This document shows positions 54,660-63,661 of a stretch of DNA of 64,000 nucleotides, one piece after another. Position 1 is the first letter of the stretch, and the number at the start of each line of letters is the position of its first letter. The notes under the pieces are model-generated. The model was not told the DNA's origin, did not search any database, and was given only the letters and a program-made list of their open reading frames with translations. Position numbers and translations under genes: made by a program. This stretch comes from Thalassotalea ponticola (lineage in GTDB: Bacteria; Pseudomonadota; Gammaproteobacteria; Enterobacterales; Alteromonadaceae): assembly GCF_041379045.1 (NCBI RefSeq), contig NZ_CP166871.1:744001-808000 (forward strand), written 5' to 3'.

Positions 54660-55628
54660 GTGGGCAATGGCATCGACTATATCAGACAGAATAAGTGGCT
54701 TCTGGCCTGTGCGCTTATTGGCCTGTTGTCGTTTGCCGTACACGCACAGCAAGTGGTTCGCGACGAGGAGATTATTTTTGATTTGCTCAGAAGCGGTGAA
54801 TTGGATCTGAGTAAAGGAGTTGCTAAAGCCTTCAAAAAAGAAGAAAGCATTACCAAAATTCGACGCGTTGGCTTGGTCAAAGGTCAATATCGCATTCGCG
54901 CGGCGCTGCGCGATAAAAGCTTTGTCTGGCAAAAAGAAGCCAATGTCCGTTACAAAGACGCCTATTATCACGAGTTAGCCGCGTATGTCATTGCTAAGTA
55001 CCTCGGATTAAATATTATTCCACCAACGGTTATTCGGCGGGTTTTCGTCAGTAAGAAAGGACTTAAGCGAAGTGATAAAGCCCTTGTTGGTTCGTTGCAG
55101 TTTTGGATTGAAAATGCCGAGGTACTTTACGACATAGAGCAATCTGGCAAGTCATATCCCGGGCCTATGGCCAACCGAAATAGTCAAATTAAGGAAATAA
55201 AGGTGTTTGATTGCATTATTGGTAATGTCGATCGCCACGCTGGTAACCTACTGGTCGATTTTAACCCGCGTTATGACGCGGGCGACGACAAGAGAACACC
55301 ATATATTGGAAAAATTTGGGCAATTGACCATTCTCGCTCGTTTTATTACGGTCCGTTGCGAGCGGGTAAGCATTGTCGATTGAGTCGCTTAACAGCGGGT
55401 GCGATAAGTCGCTCGTTTATTAACGGTATACGCGCTTGGGATATCGAAGAATTAGCCCGGCGATTACGCGCTAGTGGACTAACCGACAAACAATTGGCGA
55501 CGATTAATCTCAACAGCCTTGAACAGCGTTTTCAGGCGGTGAAAAAACACTTTTTGTCAGAGCAGAAAAAAAGTGCATTAACTGACGCTGATTTTTACAC
55601 CGATGGCATTTGGCATAGGGTTCATTAA
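54660..55628 (+). CDS. Exported kinase-like protein (PI3/4-kinase / Fam20 / HipA-type fold signature)
   Basis: 322 residues. Signal peptide (about 13-29, cleavage after VHA). The mature part shows, in order: a candidate ATP-binding Lys92 ('VWQKEA'), helix-C Glu105 ('YYHELAAY'), 'LGLNIIPPTVIRRV' (116-128), 'GSLQFWIE', catalytic 'CIIGNVDRHAGN' (Asp191, Asn196) and metal-binding 'AIDHSRSF' (Asp223). This NxDRHxxN…IDHxxSF pattern is that of PI3/4-kinases, HipA and Fam20-type secreted kinases. Export implies a periplasmic or surface kinase needing extracytoplasmic ATP. Start GTG 54660 (stop codon four codons upstream). Followed by an ATP/ADP-translocase-like gene; homologous to the C-terminal domain of the phosphatase gene at 57015. 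Kinase activity is inferred. Confidence 0.75.
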   Translation: MGNGIDYIRQNKWLLACALIGLLSFAVHAQQVVRDEEIIFDLLRSGELDLSKGVAKAFKKEESITKIRRVGLVKGQYRIRAALRDKSFVWQKEANVRYKDAYYHELAAYVIAKYLGLNIIPPTVIRRVFVSKKGLKRSDKALVGSLQFWIENAEVLYDIEQSGKSYPGPMANRNSQIKEIKVFDCIIGNVDRHAGNLLVDFNPRYDAGDDKRTPYIGKIWAIDHSRSFYYGPLRAGKHCRLSRLTAGAISRSFINGIRAWDIEELARRLRASGLTDKQLATINLNSLEQRFQAVKKHFLSEQKKSALTDADFYTDGIWHRVH

Positions 55629-55699
55629 AGCCGCGAGCGCGATTGGCGCGCCACGGTTGCGAAAACGCGCTGAAAAAACAGCACCAACTAGAGGTTAGT

Positions 55700-57049
55700 G
55701 TGCAAGAAAATATTAATAGCGGCAATTACAGCTTGATAGAGCGGGTAATGAGATTGTTCACGCACTTGCGTCCGGGCGAGGGCAAGGCCACCTTGTGGCT
55801 CGCTGGTTACGCATTTTTGTTATTGCTTATCTACTACATGCTCAAGCCGATTCGAGAGGCGCTTATTCTCGCCGAGCACAGCGCCGAAATGCGCAGTTAC
55901 ACCATTGCCTTACAAGCTTTAGTTCTGCTGTTTTTAGTTCCTATTTACGGCAATCTCATTCGAGGTAAAGGCGCTGAGAAAACACTATCACGGGTGTCGT
56001 TATTAGTGGCAATTAGCTTGCTAGTGTTTGGCTCTCTGTATGTTCTCGAGTTACCCGTTGCCGTACCTTTTTATGTGTGGCTTGGCGTGATTAACGTACT
56101 GCTGATTGCTCAATTCTGGGCGTATGCCGCCGATGTGCATACCCCTGATGAAGGCAAAAGACTGTTTGCGTTTATTGCGGCTGGGGCATCATTTGGCGCG
56201 TTAGTTGGCGCACAGGTGAGTAGCAAACTGTTTCAGCTGATAGGGGCTCAAGGGTTAATGCTCACCGCGGCATTGCTGTTGCTGTCGACGATGTGGCTAC
56301 CCAAGTGGCTGGCCATGGTGTCTAAAAGTCAAGAGCAACAAGAGCCCGTATCGGTGTCCTTAAAAGCCGGTTTTGACACCGTCCTTAGCAGTCGTTATTT
56401 ACTGATCATTGCCGCCTTTGTCGTTTTACTCAATTGCATTAATACCACCGGTGAATACATATTGGCCAAATGGGTTAGCCATTACGCGCAAGAGCAAGCG
56501 GATGCAACTTTGTATATCGGCCAGTTTTACGGAAACTTTTATACTTGGGTCAATCTGTTAAGCATGTTGATTCAGCTGTTATTGGTGTCGCGTATCTTAC
56601 AGTGGATTAATGTGCACGGGGCGATTTTGATTTTGCCGTTTGTGGCACTTGTCGGCTATGGCCTCGCCACATTTATCCCGATTTTTAGTTTGTTTCACCT
56701 CATTAAAGTCGCAGAGAACAGCGTTGATTATTCACTGCAAAACACTGCGAGGCACGCGTTGTTTTTACCACTTAAACAACGACAAATTTACGAAGGTAAA
56801 ACCGTTATCGACGCCCTTTGTTGGCGCATTGGCGATTTGGCGCACGTCGCCATTGTGTTTATCGGTCATAAGCTTATGGACTTTGAACATCGCGAGTTTG
56901 CCGCAATTAACCTAGCGATATCTGTGCTGTGGATAGTATTGGCCTTGCGCCTTGCAAAAATGAACAAGTCTTTGGTTCTGGAGCAACAGCACGAGATAAA
57001 CGGTCAACTTCCTGCTACCAACGCGAGAGCAACCAATCGCGACGCTTGA
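55700..57049 (+). CDS. Nucleotide carrier of the ATP/ADP translocase (Npt1/Npt2, TLC) family
   Basis: About 449 residues, 11-12 transmembrane helices. The N-terminal 'LRPGEGKATLWLAGYAFLLLLIYYMLKPIREALIL' order (about 23-57) is the signature region of bacterial Npt/TLC-type ATP:ADP antiporter relatives, and the following 'AEMRSYTIALQALVLLFLVPIYG' fits free-living members. Intracellular parasites use such carriers to take up host ATP; in a free-living cell it could export or exchange nucleotides with the periplasm. GTG 55700 is chosen: GAGG lies 5 bases upstream; the frame opens at TTG 55643. Directly downstream of the exported kinase-like gene. Its last 35 bases overlap the end of the convergent phosphatase gene. 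Transport activity is inferred. Confidence 0.82.
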   Translation: MQENINSGNYSLIERVMRLFTHLRPGEGKATLWLAGYAFLLLLIYYMLKPIREALILAEHSAEMRSYTIALQALVLLFLVPIYGNLIRGKGAEKTLSRVSLLVAISLLVFGSLYVLELPVAVPFYVWLGVINVLLIAQFWAYAADVHTPDEGKRLFAFIAAGASFGALVGAQVSSKLFQLIGAQGLMLTAALLLLSTMWLPKWLAMVSKSQEQQEPVSVSLKAGFDTVLSSRYLLIIAAFVVLLNCINTTGEYILAKWVSHYAQEQADATLYIGQFYGNFYTWVNLLSMLIQLLLVSRILQWINVHGAILILPFVALVGYGLATFIPIFSLFHLIKVAENSVDYSLQNTARHALFLPLKQRQIYEGKTVIDALCWRIGDLAHVAIVFIGHKLMDFEHREFAAINLAISVLWIVLALRLAKMNKSLVLEQQHEINGQLPATNARATNRDA

Positions 57050-58844
57050 GCACGGCCTTGATTTGCGCATCAGATAACAATCCAGCGGTTTCAACTTTGA
57101 GTTGTTGAAAATTTAAATCACTAAGGCGTTGCTGTAACTGTGGTGAATATGCAATGGTTTGCTCGCGCAGGGCTTTGGGGGCGTTGCTTTTGGGGCGAAA
57201 ACTCTCGCTATGATCGACTAGCCACATCAGCCAGTCGCCAGTGTAGGTGATATTGTCCTGATTTCGGCCGAGGTTATAAAACAAGTAATCAAGAATGGTC
57301 ATAAGATTGGCTTGATAAGCAATAACACAGTCTTCGCTGGGCATATAACCTTTTTTTAAGCGCCGAGCCTCAGAAAAGCTCTTATCGATGCGTAACTGCA
57401 GTGCACCTTTTCTGCCGTCTACCTCGCGAATCACGGTAGGGGGAATTATCCCCAGCGCCATCGCTCTGGCAACGCGGTAGGCTGCTACGTCATAGCGATA
57501 GCTTTTGTTGTTACTGTGCTTTTGATTAAACAAGCCATAAAAAGTTTCGCCCTGATGCTCGAGTTGCAACTGCTGATACTCACTGTTGCCAATGGTTACC
57601 GAGCGGCTGTTAATTACGTTTGCTTGTTTTAGTGCGCTCTCCCAAGCGGTGTAATTACGCTGTTTGTACTGGTGACGATGTGGGTGGTTATCAATTGTAA
57701 ACGGTTGCCATGTTTTGCCGTCGAATTGCTCTATTCGTTCCCCGTCAAGAGCTAACAACATGGCATTGCCTTGGTAATAATCGCGAAAAAGGCCGGTGTC
57801 GATACTCAATACTTTACCGTGCATACGGCTTTCAATGGTTCTGCTGAGCGTTGGTGTGTGACCGATTACTAACCTCGTTGCGCCAAAGTGGTTTAGTACT
57901 CGCTCGGTAATTTGTTGCTCGTAAATGGGGTGACACAGCGCTGAACCTCGATACCAATAATGGCTTTGACCACTAAAATAGTACGACTTATCAATATCGA
58001 CAAACGTATTATATTGTCGTTGGATGTGTGCATCTTGATCTTGAATAACAGCCGCTAGGCGCTCGTTATTTTCAAACGCGGTGTGGCGAAGGTAAAATGG
58101 CATGGCTGTTAGCAGATCTTTTCGGACTCTGACATAACGGCGAATCGCATCGCTGGCTTGTTGGTTTAACTGGCGCAGTGAAATAAGTGGCAGCTCGCTT
58201 GATACACCGCCGTGGACAAATAAGGTGTTGTTGATCACCAAGGCACTCGGTTTGCTCAGTAACCACTTACCGTATTTTCCATCAAGGCCAAACAACTTTT
58301 GATGACCAAAGTAACCGGGCGGGTAGAGTTTTGTAAATTGCGCTTGCAAGTCGGTAGTGCTGACGGTGTTATTGGCAGTTTGAGCAGTGTTTATAAACTG
58401 TTGTAAATAGGTATCTCGCAGCGTTGGGTCTTCATCTTCTAGGTAGTCTTGATAGTCTTTGTTGTTGAGGTAGCGCAAATCTGAGATTAAGTTCATGTGC
58501 TCGTGATTGCCTATCACTAAGTGGATGGCACCGCCTGCAGTGTTCGCCTGCGCTTCAAGGCGCATAAATAGGTCGATGATTTTGCGCGATTCTGGACCGC
58601 GATCAATTAAGTCGCCAACGCTGACAAAGTGGCTTTTGCCGGCGGTCCAATTCAACTCGCTATCGACAAGGCCGGCGCGTTTGATTAAGTCGGTGAAGGT
58701 GGCAAAGTCGCCGTGGATATCGCCGACGACGATCACTTTTTCATCAACGGTTAATTGGTAGTCTTGTGCCCAAACTTGACTCAGTGGCGCACATAGCCAC
58801 AGTACAAGGGCGAAAAGGCGGGAATGAATAGCAAAGTTGGCCAT
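57015..58844 (-). CDS. Exported PPP-type metallophosphatase fused to a degenerate kinase-like domain
   Basis: 609 residues. Signal peptide (about 1-26, VWA-Q). Phosphatase domain (about 35-375) with all PPP motifs: GDIHG (41-45), GDLIDRG (77-83), GNHEH (112-116), HGG (211-213), GHTP (328-331), as in Shewanella-like periplasmic phosphatases (PP1/PP2A-like Shelphs). C-terminal domain (about 410-609) is homologous to the exported kinase-like protein at 54660: identical IIPPTVIR (466-473), and 'NLGRNQDN' (524-531) and 'LVDHSESF' (542-549) align with its NVDRHAGN and AIDHSRSF. The catalytic Asp is replaced by Gly, so this half is probably a pseudokinase. Convergent with, and overlapping, the carrier gene. 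Confidence 0.85.
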   Translation of the reverse strand: MANFAIHSRLFALVLWLCAPLSQVWAQDYQLTVDEKVIVVGDIHGDFATFTDLIKRAGLVDSELNWTAGKSHFVSVGDLIDRGPESRKIIDLFMRLEAQANTAGGAIHLVIGNHEHMNLISDLRYLNNKDYQDYLEDEDPTLRDTYLQQFINTAQTANNTVSTTDLQAQFTKLYPPGYFGHQKLFGLDGKYGKWLLSKPSALVINNTLFVHGGVSSELPLISLRQLNQQASDAIRRYVRVRKDLLTAMPFYLRHTAFENNERLAAVIQDQDAHIQRQYNTFVDIDKSYYFSGQSHYWYRGSALCHPIYEQQITERVLNHFGATRLVIGHTPTLSRTIESRMHGKVLSIDTGLFRDYYQGNAMLLALDGERIEQFDGKTWQPFTIDNHPHRHQYKQRNYTAWESALKQANVINSRSVTIGNSEYQQLQLEHQGETFYGLFNQKHSNNKSYRYDVAAYRVARAMALGIIPPTVIREVDGRKGALQLRIDKSFSEARRLKKGYMPSEDCVIAYQANLMTILDYLFYNLGRNQDNITYTGDWLMWLVDHSESFRPKSNAPKALREQTIAYSPQLQQRLSDLNFQQLKVETAGLLSDAQIKAVLKRRDWLLSRW

Positions 58845-59090
58845 GATGACAATTAACTCAACACAGAGAATAACTAAGGTTTAGCATAGCATATATACGC
58901 AAAAACAATCGCTTAGCTAGTTGCTAGGCGGTAACTGTGCTGCTTGTCTCAGTTGGAAACGCAGCGGAATTAGGGCGTTAGTTGTCACCTAAAAGCGCTA
59001 GAGTTTGTTGATTTTTGTCTGTTTTCTGATTGATGTGCCATACTCAAAGTCATTTCCTACATTTTTAGAGTGACATACAGGGCGCAAGAA

Positions 59091-60293
59091 ATGACTAACG
59101 TAAAAAACTCCACTTCAATCAAGAACATCATTAAATCACATGCTTCCTTTCCCAGCGATAGGTCGACCACAGTAAAGCACCTAGCAACTGCGACTATGGT
59201 AATGCTAGTAACAGCATGTTCATCCGTGCCAGATGAACAATCAATAACTATGGAATCTATCAGTAATGATGCTCGACCGTTAAGTTCTTTTGCCCAGCCA
59301 CCGTCTGCGCAAGCCTGTTACGACCGAGAGAAGGAACCTTACACTGCCGTGGTGGATGCGCATTTCCATCCGCGTCCGTTTGGGGGCTCGGCAATTCCGC
59401 CGGCCGAACTGTTTGAATATTTTGACAAAACCACCGTTCGATTTGTGAATTATTTTGGTATAGGCCAAGTGCTCGAACTTGATTCTGGTTGTACCTATTA
59501 CCTCGACTGCCCAGGGGTAGCGGCTAAACCCAGTATTAAAAACGACTTTGTTAACGGTATGGAAGTGAAGGCTTACCCGCATGAAAACTTACATGTGACG
59601 TTATCTATGACCTTCATGGATCTGGCGAATCCCGAAAATATTACTGACCTGATTGCACTTTACGACAAAGAGTATCCTGGCATGTTTTCTTGGTCAGGTG
59701 AGCTTAATGTTATGAAGCAGGCCTTACTCGGTAATAAGCATGAGCCTTCAACTGAAGCGAGCATCGACGATTGGGCACCGTTTATGGCGATTTTAAAAGA
59801 ACGGGGCATACCCGTGACATTACATTCTGATTTGGGTAACGACAGAAATACCACAGAGTTCTTACCCTTAATGGAATATATACTCTCCTCGTATCCAGAC
59901 AACAAAATTGTTTGGGCACATATGGGGTTGTCTAAAGAATTATCAAATATGAATCCGTATACCCATGTTTCTACCATGAAACGTTTGTTGGATAAGTATC
60001 CTAATTTGATGTTGGATATATCTTGGGACGTGCTTTACAACTCTTACCATGAGTGGGGGCCTGTCTTTATCGAATTCTTCAACAGTTATCCAACCCGCAT
60101 TCTGCCGGGCACAGATTTTGTTGCTGCCGGTACTAAAGACTTTGCTATGTACGCAAAAGAGCTGGATGTGACAAGCCGTGCGTTGAAAGCGCTAGATGAT
60201 AATGCGTTCAGACTCATTGCGTTAGGGGAAAATTACTTTCGCTTGATGGATCTCGATTACAACGCCCCTAATATTTGCTCGGCAACAGACTAA
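59091..60293 (+). CDS. Lipoprotein amidohydrolase (Amidohydro_2 type)
   Basis: About 400 residues: N-terminal hydrophobic stretch with a lipobox-like 'LVTACSS' (about 43), though preceded by about 25 polar residues, so lipidation is uncertain. TIM-barrel amidohydrolase-2 features follow: 'VVDAHFHPRPFG' (HxH metal site, about 91), 'VTLHSDLGND' (about 245), 'IVWAHMGLS' (about 280) and 'ILPGTDFVAAG' (final Asp, about 345). Predicted exported metal hydrolase acting on a lactone, aromatic or cyclic amide; substrate unknown. ATG 59091 with AGGGCG upstream. First gene of an operon with two porins (20 bases and 12 bases spacing). Confidence 0.82.
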   Translation: MTNVKNSTSIKNIIKSHASFPSDRSTTVKHLATATMVMLVTACSSVPDEQSITMESISNDARPLSSFAQPPSAQACYDREKEPYTAVVDAHFHPRPFGGSAIPPAELFEYFDKTTVRFVNYFGIGQVLELDSGCTYYLDCPGVAAKPSIKNDFVNGMEVKAYPHENLHVTLSMTFMDLANPENITDLIALYDKEYPGMFSWSGELNVMKQALLGNKHEPSTEASIDDWAPFMAILKERGIPVTLHSDLGNDRNTTEFLPLMEYILSSYPDNKIVWAHMGLSKELSNMNPYTHVSTMKRLLDKYPNLMLDISWDVLYNSYHEWGPVFIEFFNSYPTRILPGTDFVAAGTKDFAMYAKELDVTSRALKALDDNAFRLIALGENYFRLMDLDYNAPNICSATD

Positions 60294-60312
60294 CTCTAGC
60301 AGGAAACTTATC

Positions 60313-61611
60313 ATGTCAATTCATCAGGTACCCTTTGGGATAAGCCTGCTGGGGCTGCAGTTGTCGTTTATCGCTAGTGCGATGGCGGCAGACACACAGG
60401 TCTATGAATATGAGCCTAACCAGCAGAGCGATATTGTGCCGCTCGATGTACAAGATACCGAACGTCGCGCATTTTTAGATGATACCTCGCTGATCTTCAA
60501 GCCGCGTTCGTACTATCTAGATCGAGATAGAGACACCAATCCTGACTCTGAGGGCTGGGCACTGGGTGGGGCATTGGAATACAAATCTGGATGGTGGGTA
60601 GATCGCTTGCGTCTTGGCGCTACCCTGTACACCTCGCAAAAACTCTATGCACCGTCAGATAAAGACGGCACCTTATTATTTAAGCCAGGGCCGGAAAGTT
60701 TTACTACCCTAGGTGAGCTCAACGTCACTTATCGCTTTTCTGAGAATCACGGTATTCGTGCAGGTCGTCAGCGTTTTGGGTTGCCTTATCTGGGGAGTCA
60801 TGACATTCGCATGGTGCCTAACACATTCCAGGGCGTGGCCATTGGCAGTGTTGCTAGCGAGGGTTTTGCCTACATGGCCGGCTATGTAGACAAAATAAAG
60901 CGCAAAAACGATGATGACTTTATTTCAATGTCAGAAGCAGCCGGAGCCGAGGGAAGCAATAAAGGCGTCTACTTTGCTGGTGCTCGCTACCAGTTGACCG
61001 AGCGAATTTTATTGGAAGGGATATATCAGCGCACCGAAGACGTTTTTGATACGTTTTTTATGAAGGCGGAAGGACCACTTTATCGAGTCAACGATTATAA
61101 GATAAAGGGATTTTTACAGTACACCGACCAAAGTTCTACTGGTGACAACCTAATTGGTGACTTTGACACGTCACTGTTATCGGCCAAATTAGAAATGTCT
61201 AAAGGCCCTGTCAGTTGGCGAGTTGCCTATAGCACGACAGACGACAGCTTTGGCATTCAAAAGCCCTACGGAAACCCATCGAATTACCTTTCTGTGATCG
61301 TCGACGATTTCGACCGCGCCGGTGAAGATGCGTGGTTGATAGGCGGATCTTATGGCTTTGGCAAGGTAGGCCCTGGGGAGTTAAGTACTTTTGCCAATAT
61401 TGTCAGAGGTGATACGCCTGATACTGGCATTAATGCCAGTGCGGATGAAACTGAATACGACATTACGTTTGATTACCGAATTCAGGAAGGCTGGGCTGAG
61501 CGGCTTTGGATAAGAACCCGTCTAGCCTATGTTAACCAGGACGAGGCGTTAGGAGGTAACGATTTTGTTGATTTTCGTATCATCATTAATTATGACTTTG
61601 GTTTACTCTAA
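60313..61611 (+). CDS. OprD-like outer-membrane porin
   Basis: 432 residues. Signal peptide (about 1-25, AMA-A). Beta-barrel pattern of alternating strands ending in an aromatic 'NYDFGLL'. 'SLIFKPRSYYLDRDRD' (about 57-72), 'YKSGWWVDRLRLGATLYTS' (about 92-110) and 'GIRAGRQRFGLPYLGSHDIRMVPNTFQG' (about 147-175) match OprD-family specific porins. Provides passage of a small substrate across the outer membrane, presumably that of the upstream amidohydrolase. SD AGGAAAC. Second gene of the operon. Confidence 0.85.
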   Translation: MSIHQVPFGISLLGLQLSFIASAMAADTQVYEYEPNQQSDIVPLDVQDTERRAFLDDTSLIFKPRSYYLDRDRDTNPDSEGWALGGALEYKSGWWVDRLRLGATLYTSQKLYAPSDKDGTLLFKPGPESFTTLGELNVTYRFSENHGIRAGRQRFGLPYLGSHDIRMVPNTFQGVAIGSVASEGFAYMAGYVDKIKRKNDDDFISMSEAAGAEGSNKGVYFAGARYQLTERILLEGIYQRTEDVFDTFFMKAEGPLYRVNDYKIKGFLQYTDQSSTGDNLIGDFDTSLLSAKLEMSKGPVSWRVAYSTTDDSFGIQKPYGNPSNYLSVIVDDFDRAGEDAWLIGGSYGFGKVGPGELSTFANIVRGDTPDTGINASADETEYDITFDYRIQEGWAERLWIRTRLAYVNQDEALGGNDFVDFRIIINYDFGLL

Positions 61612-61623
61612 AGGATGAATGTT

Positions 61624-63120
61624 ATGAACACATGTAAAGCAAGCCTCGCAATCTGTGTGGCTACGGCACTCAGTTTTACCGCGTCTGCAGAGTCTTCGTC
61701 TGAACAAGTCAGCCGTCAGGCGACCCTTGAAGAAATGCAAGAGCTTAAACGCATGCGGGATGAATTAGCTGAACAAACCCGTGAATTTGAGCGGCGTATA
61801 GCCGAGCTTGAGAAGAAGGTGGATGATGGCGAGAAAGCGGTTGTTGTTGAAGACAAGCGAGTAGCTTCAGACGCATCGATTAGTCGTCAAGCACCGACCG
61901 CTCCTGCAGATCCTGAAACCCATGATTGGGAACCTTTTGAACCTGGTAAAGGCTTTGTTCTGTCTCGTTCAAAATGGGGCGAACTCAACTTTTCGGTGTT
62001 TTCTTATGCGCGTTATCTCAATCAGGATAACTTTGAAGATACTTATACCGATACGTTTGATCGAGTACGGGAGTTAGATAAACGCAATGACATTCAGATG
62101 CAAAAAGTCACCCTGAACTTTAAAGGTTGGCTTTTTGATCCTAAGTTTCGCTATCTGTTTTACACATGGACGTCCAATACCAGTCAGGGCGACCTTGCGC
62201 AGGTAGTTGTAGCCGGTAATTTAGGTTATCAGTTTAACGAACACTTTAACCTGTACGCGGGTATTGGTGGGCTTCCATCAACTCGTTCGACAAATTATAC
62301 CTTCCCAAACTGGCTCAAAAACGACCATAGAACCATTGCCGATGAGTTTTTTAGAGGCTCATACACCACTGGTATATGGGCTAATGGTAAAATCATCGAT
62401 GGCCTTGAGTATCGCATAATGCTCGGTAATAACTTGAGTCAGCTCGGGGTTAATGCGGTGCAGCTTGACGATGGATTAAACACCGTTTCCGCCGCCCTAT
62501 GGTGGATGCCGACAACAGGGGAGTACGGTCCGGGTCAGGGGCTAGGGGATTATGAACATCACGATGACCTAGCCACATTGTTTGGTATTAACTTTACCCG
62601 CAGCCGCGAAGATGCGCAGGGCCAATCTGATACCGAAGGCTTTGAGAACTCACAATTGAGATTATCGGATGGCACCCTGATCTTCAGTAACGACCCGTTC
62701 ATGACGGGAGCGAATATTCGCAAGGCAACCTACCAGATGGCGGCGATAAATGGTGGCTTCAAATATCGTGGCTGGTCACTTGACGCCGAGGCGTATTACC
62801 GCCGGATGGATGACTTTTCAACGATTGGCACGATTCCTGTTTCGTCGATTACCGATCACGGCTTTCAGATCCAAGGATCGATGATGATCATGCCGCAGAA
62901 GCTACAAGGTTATGTTGGCTATTCAAAAATATACGGTGATTACGGCAATCCTTACGACGTATCAGTTGGAGTCAATTACTTTCCATTGTCGCGCAAAGAA
63001 ATACGCATCAATGTGCAGGGGCTTTACTTAGACGACTCACCGGTGGGGTATTCGTCAGTACCGTTTTCTGTAGGTGCTAACGGTTGGGCGTTAACTACCG
63101 ACTTGATTGTTGCGTTTTAA
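61624..63120 (+). CDS. Coiled-coil outer-membrane porin
   Basis: About 498 residues: signal peptide (about 1-22, TASA), a charged coiled coil (about 33-75, 'ELKRMRDELAEQTREFERRIAELEKKV'), then a beta-barrel (about 105-498) with amphipathic strands and terminal 'ALTTDLIVAF', ending in Phe as outer-membrane proteins do. The layout of N-terminal coiled coil plus barrel resembles phosphate-selective-porin-like (OprP/DUF3138-type) proteins. Specificity unknown. ATG 61624 has AAGGATG at the right distance; ATG 61615 is also in frame. Last gene of the operon, followed by a terminator. Confidence 0.82.
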   Translation: MNTCKASLAICVATALSFTASAESSSEQVSRQATLEEMQELKRMRDELAEQTREFERRIAELEKKVDDGEKAVVVEDKRVASDASISRQAPTAPADPETHDWEPFEPGKGFVLSRSKWGELNFSVFSYARYLNQDNFEDTYTDTFDRVRELDKRNDIQMQKVTLNFKGWLFDPKFRYLFYTWTSNTSQGDLAQVVVAGNLGYQFNEHFNLYAGIGGLPSTRSTNYTFPNWLKNDHRTIADEFFRGSYTTGIWANGKIIDGLEYRIMLGNNLSQLGVNAVQLDDGLNTVSAALWWMPTTGEYGPGQGLGDYEHHDDLATLFGINFTRSREDAQGQSDTEGFENSQLRLSDGTLIFSNDPFMTGANIRKATYQMAAINGGFKYRGWSLDAEAYYRRMDDFSTIGTIPVSSITDHGFQIQGSMMIMPQKLQGYVGYSKIYGDYGNPYDVSVGVNYFPLSRKEIRINVQGLYLDDSPVGYSSVPFSVGANGWALTTDLIVAF

Positions 63121-63293
63121 AACGTGTTTATACCTCTGAAAAGCCTTTTTTAGATGTGCAATGGCAATATACCTGTTTTGGCGCCTATCTAATGGCTAAC
63201 CGTTTAAGGGGGAAGTGGTCAACTAGTTTTGACCACAGTGTTAGCTATTCATAACTTTAGTTACAGAAGCCGTAACGATAAATTTCAGACACA

Positions 63294-63324
63294 AAAGAAG
63301 ACGCTCCAGGGCGTCTTCTTTATT
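63294..63324 (+). terminator. Terminator of the amidohydrolase-porin operon
   Basis: Perfect 11-base stem AAAGAAGACGC / GCGTCTTCTTT (63294-63304 and 63311-63321) with a 6-base loop and a T-rich tail, about 175 bases past the last stop codon. Confidence 0.8.
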
Positions 63325-63661
63325 CTTAATATGGTGGCACAACTTAGGATTGATGTTAGTTTGCATCCATAATTGATCCGAAAAGGCAGTACTTTTGCAT
63401 CTGAACCTTAGCCAGGCAATGTGTACTAATCATTTGGTAAAAATCCAAAATACCCGATTTATATAGTTCACTTTGCGATGCAAATTGTGGATTAGTTTTA
63501 AGTGCAAATTAACAACCGAATATTCACCGAATTGAGCTTGGTGGGGGGAGAAGATTGGGAAAGGGGCTTAATTTCACATCAATTTTTCGTAAATCACAGC
63601 CTACGTCTACTTTTACCACAATATAGTTGATTCAGTTGGCATTAAAGGGAGAAAAATTATT
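63325..63661. other. Gene-free interval
   Basis: No supported gene. A G-rich stretch (GGTGGGGGGAG, about 63540) and an A+T-rich region; nothing interpretable. Confidence 0.35.

Noticed and set aside
55700..57049. ATP/ADP carrier as evidence of an obligate intracellular parasite
   Set aside because: The rest of the window (porins, iron importer, secreted protease, osmolyte transporter, full catabolic genes) fits a free-living marine bacterium; free-living bacteria also carry Npt-family proteins.
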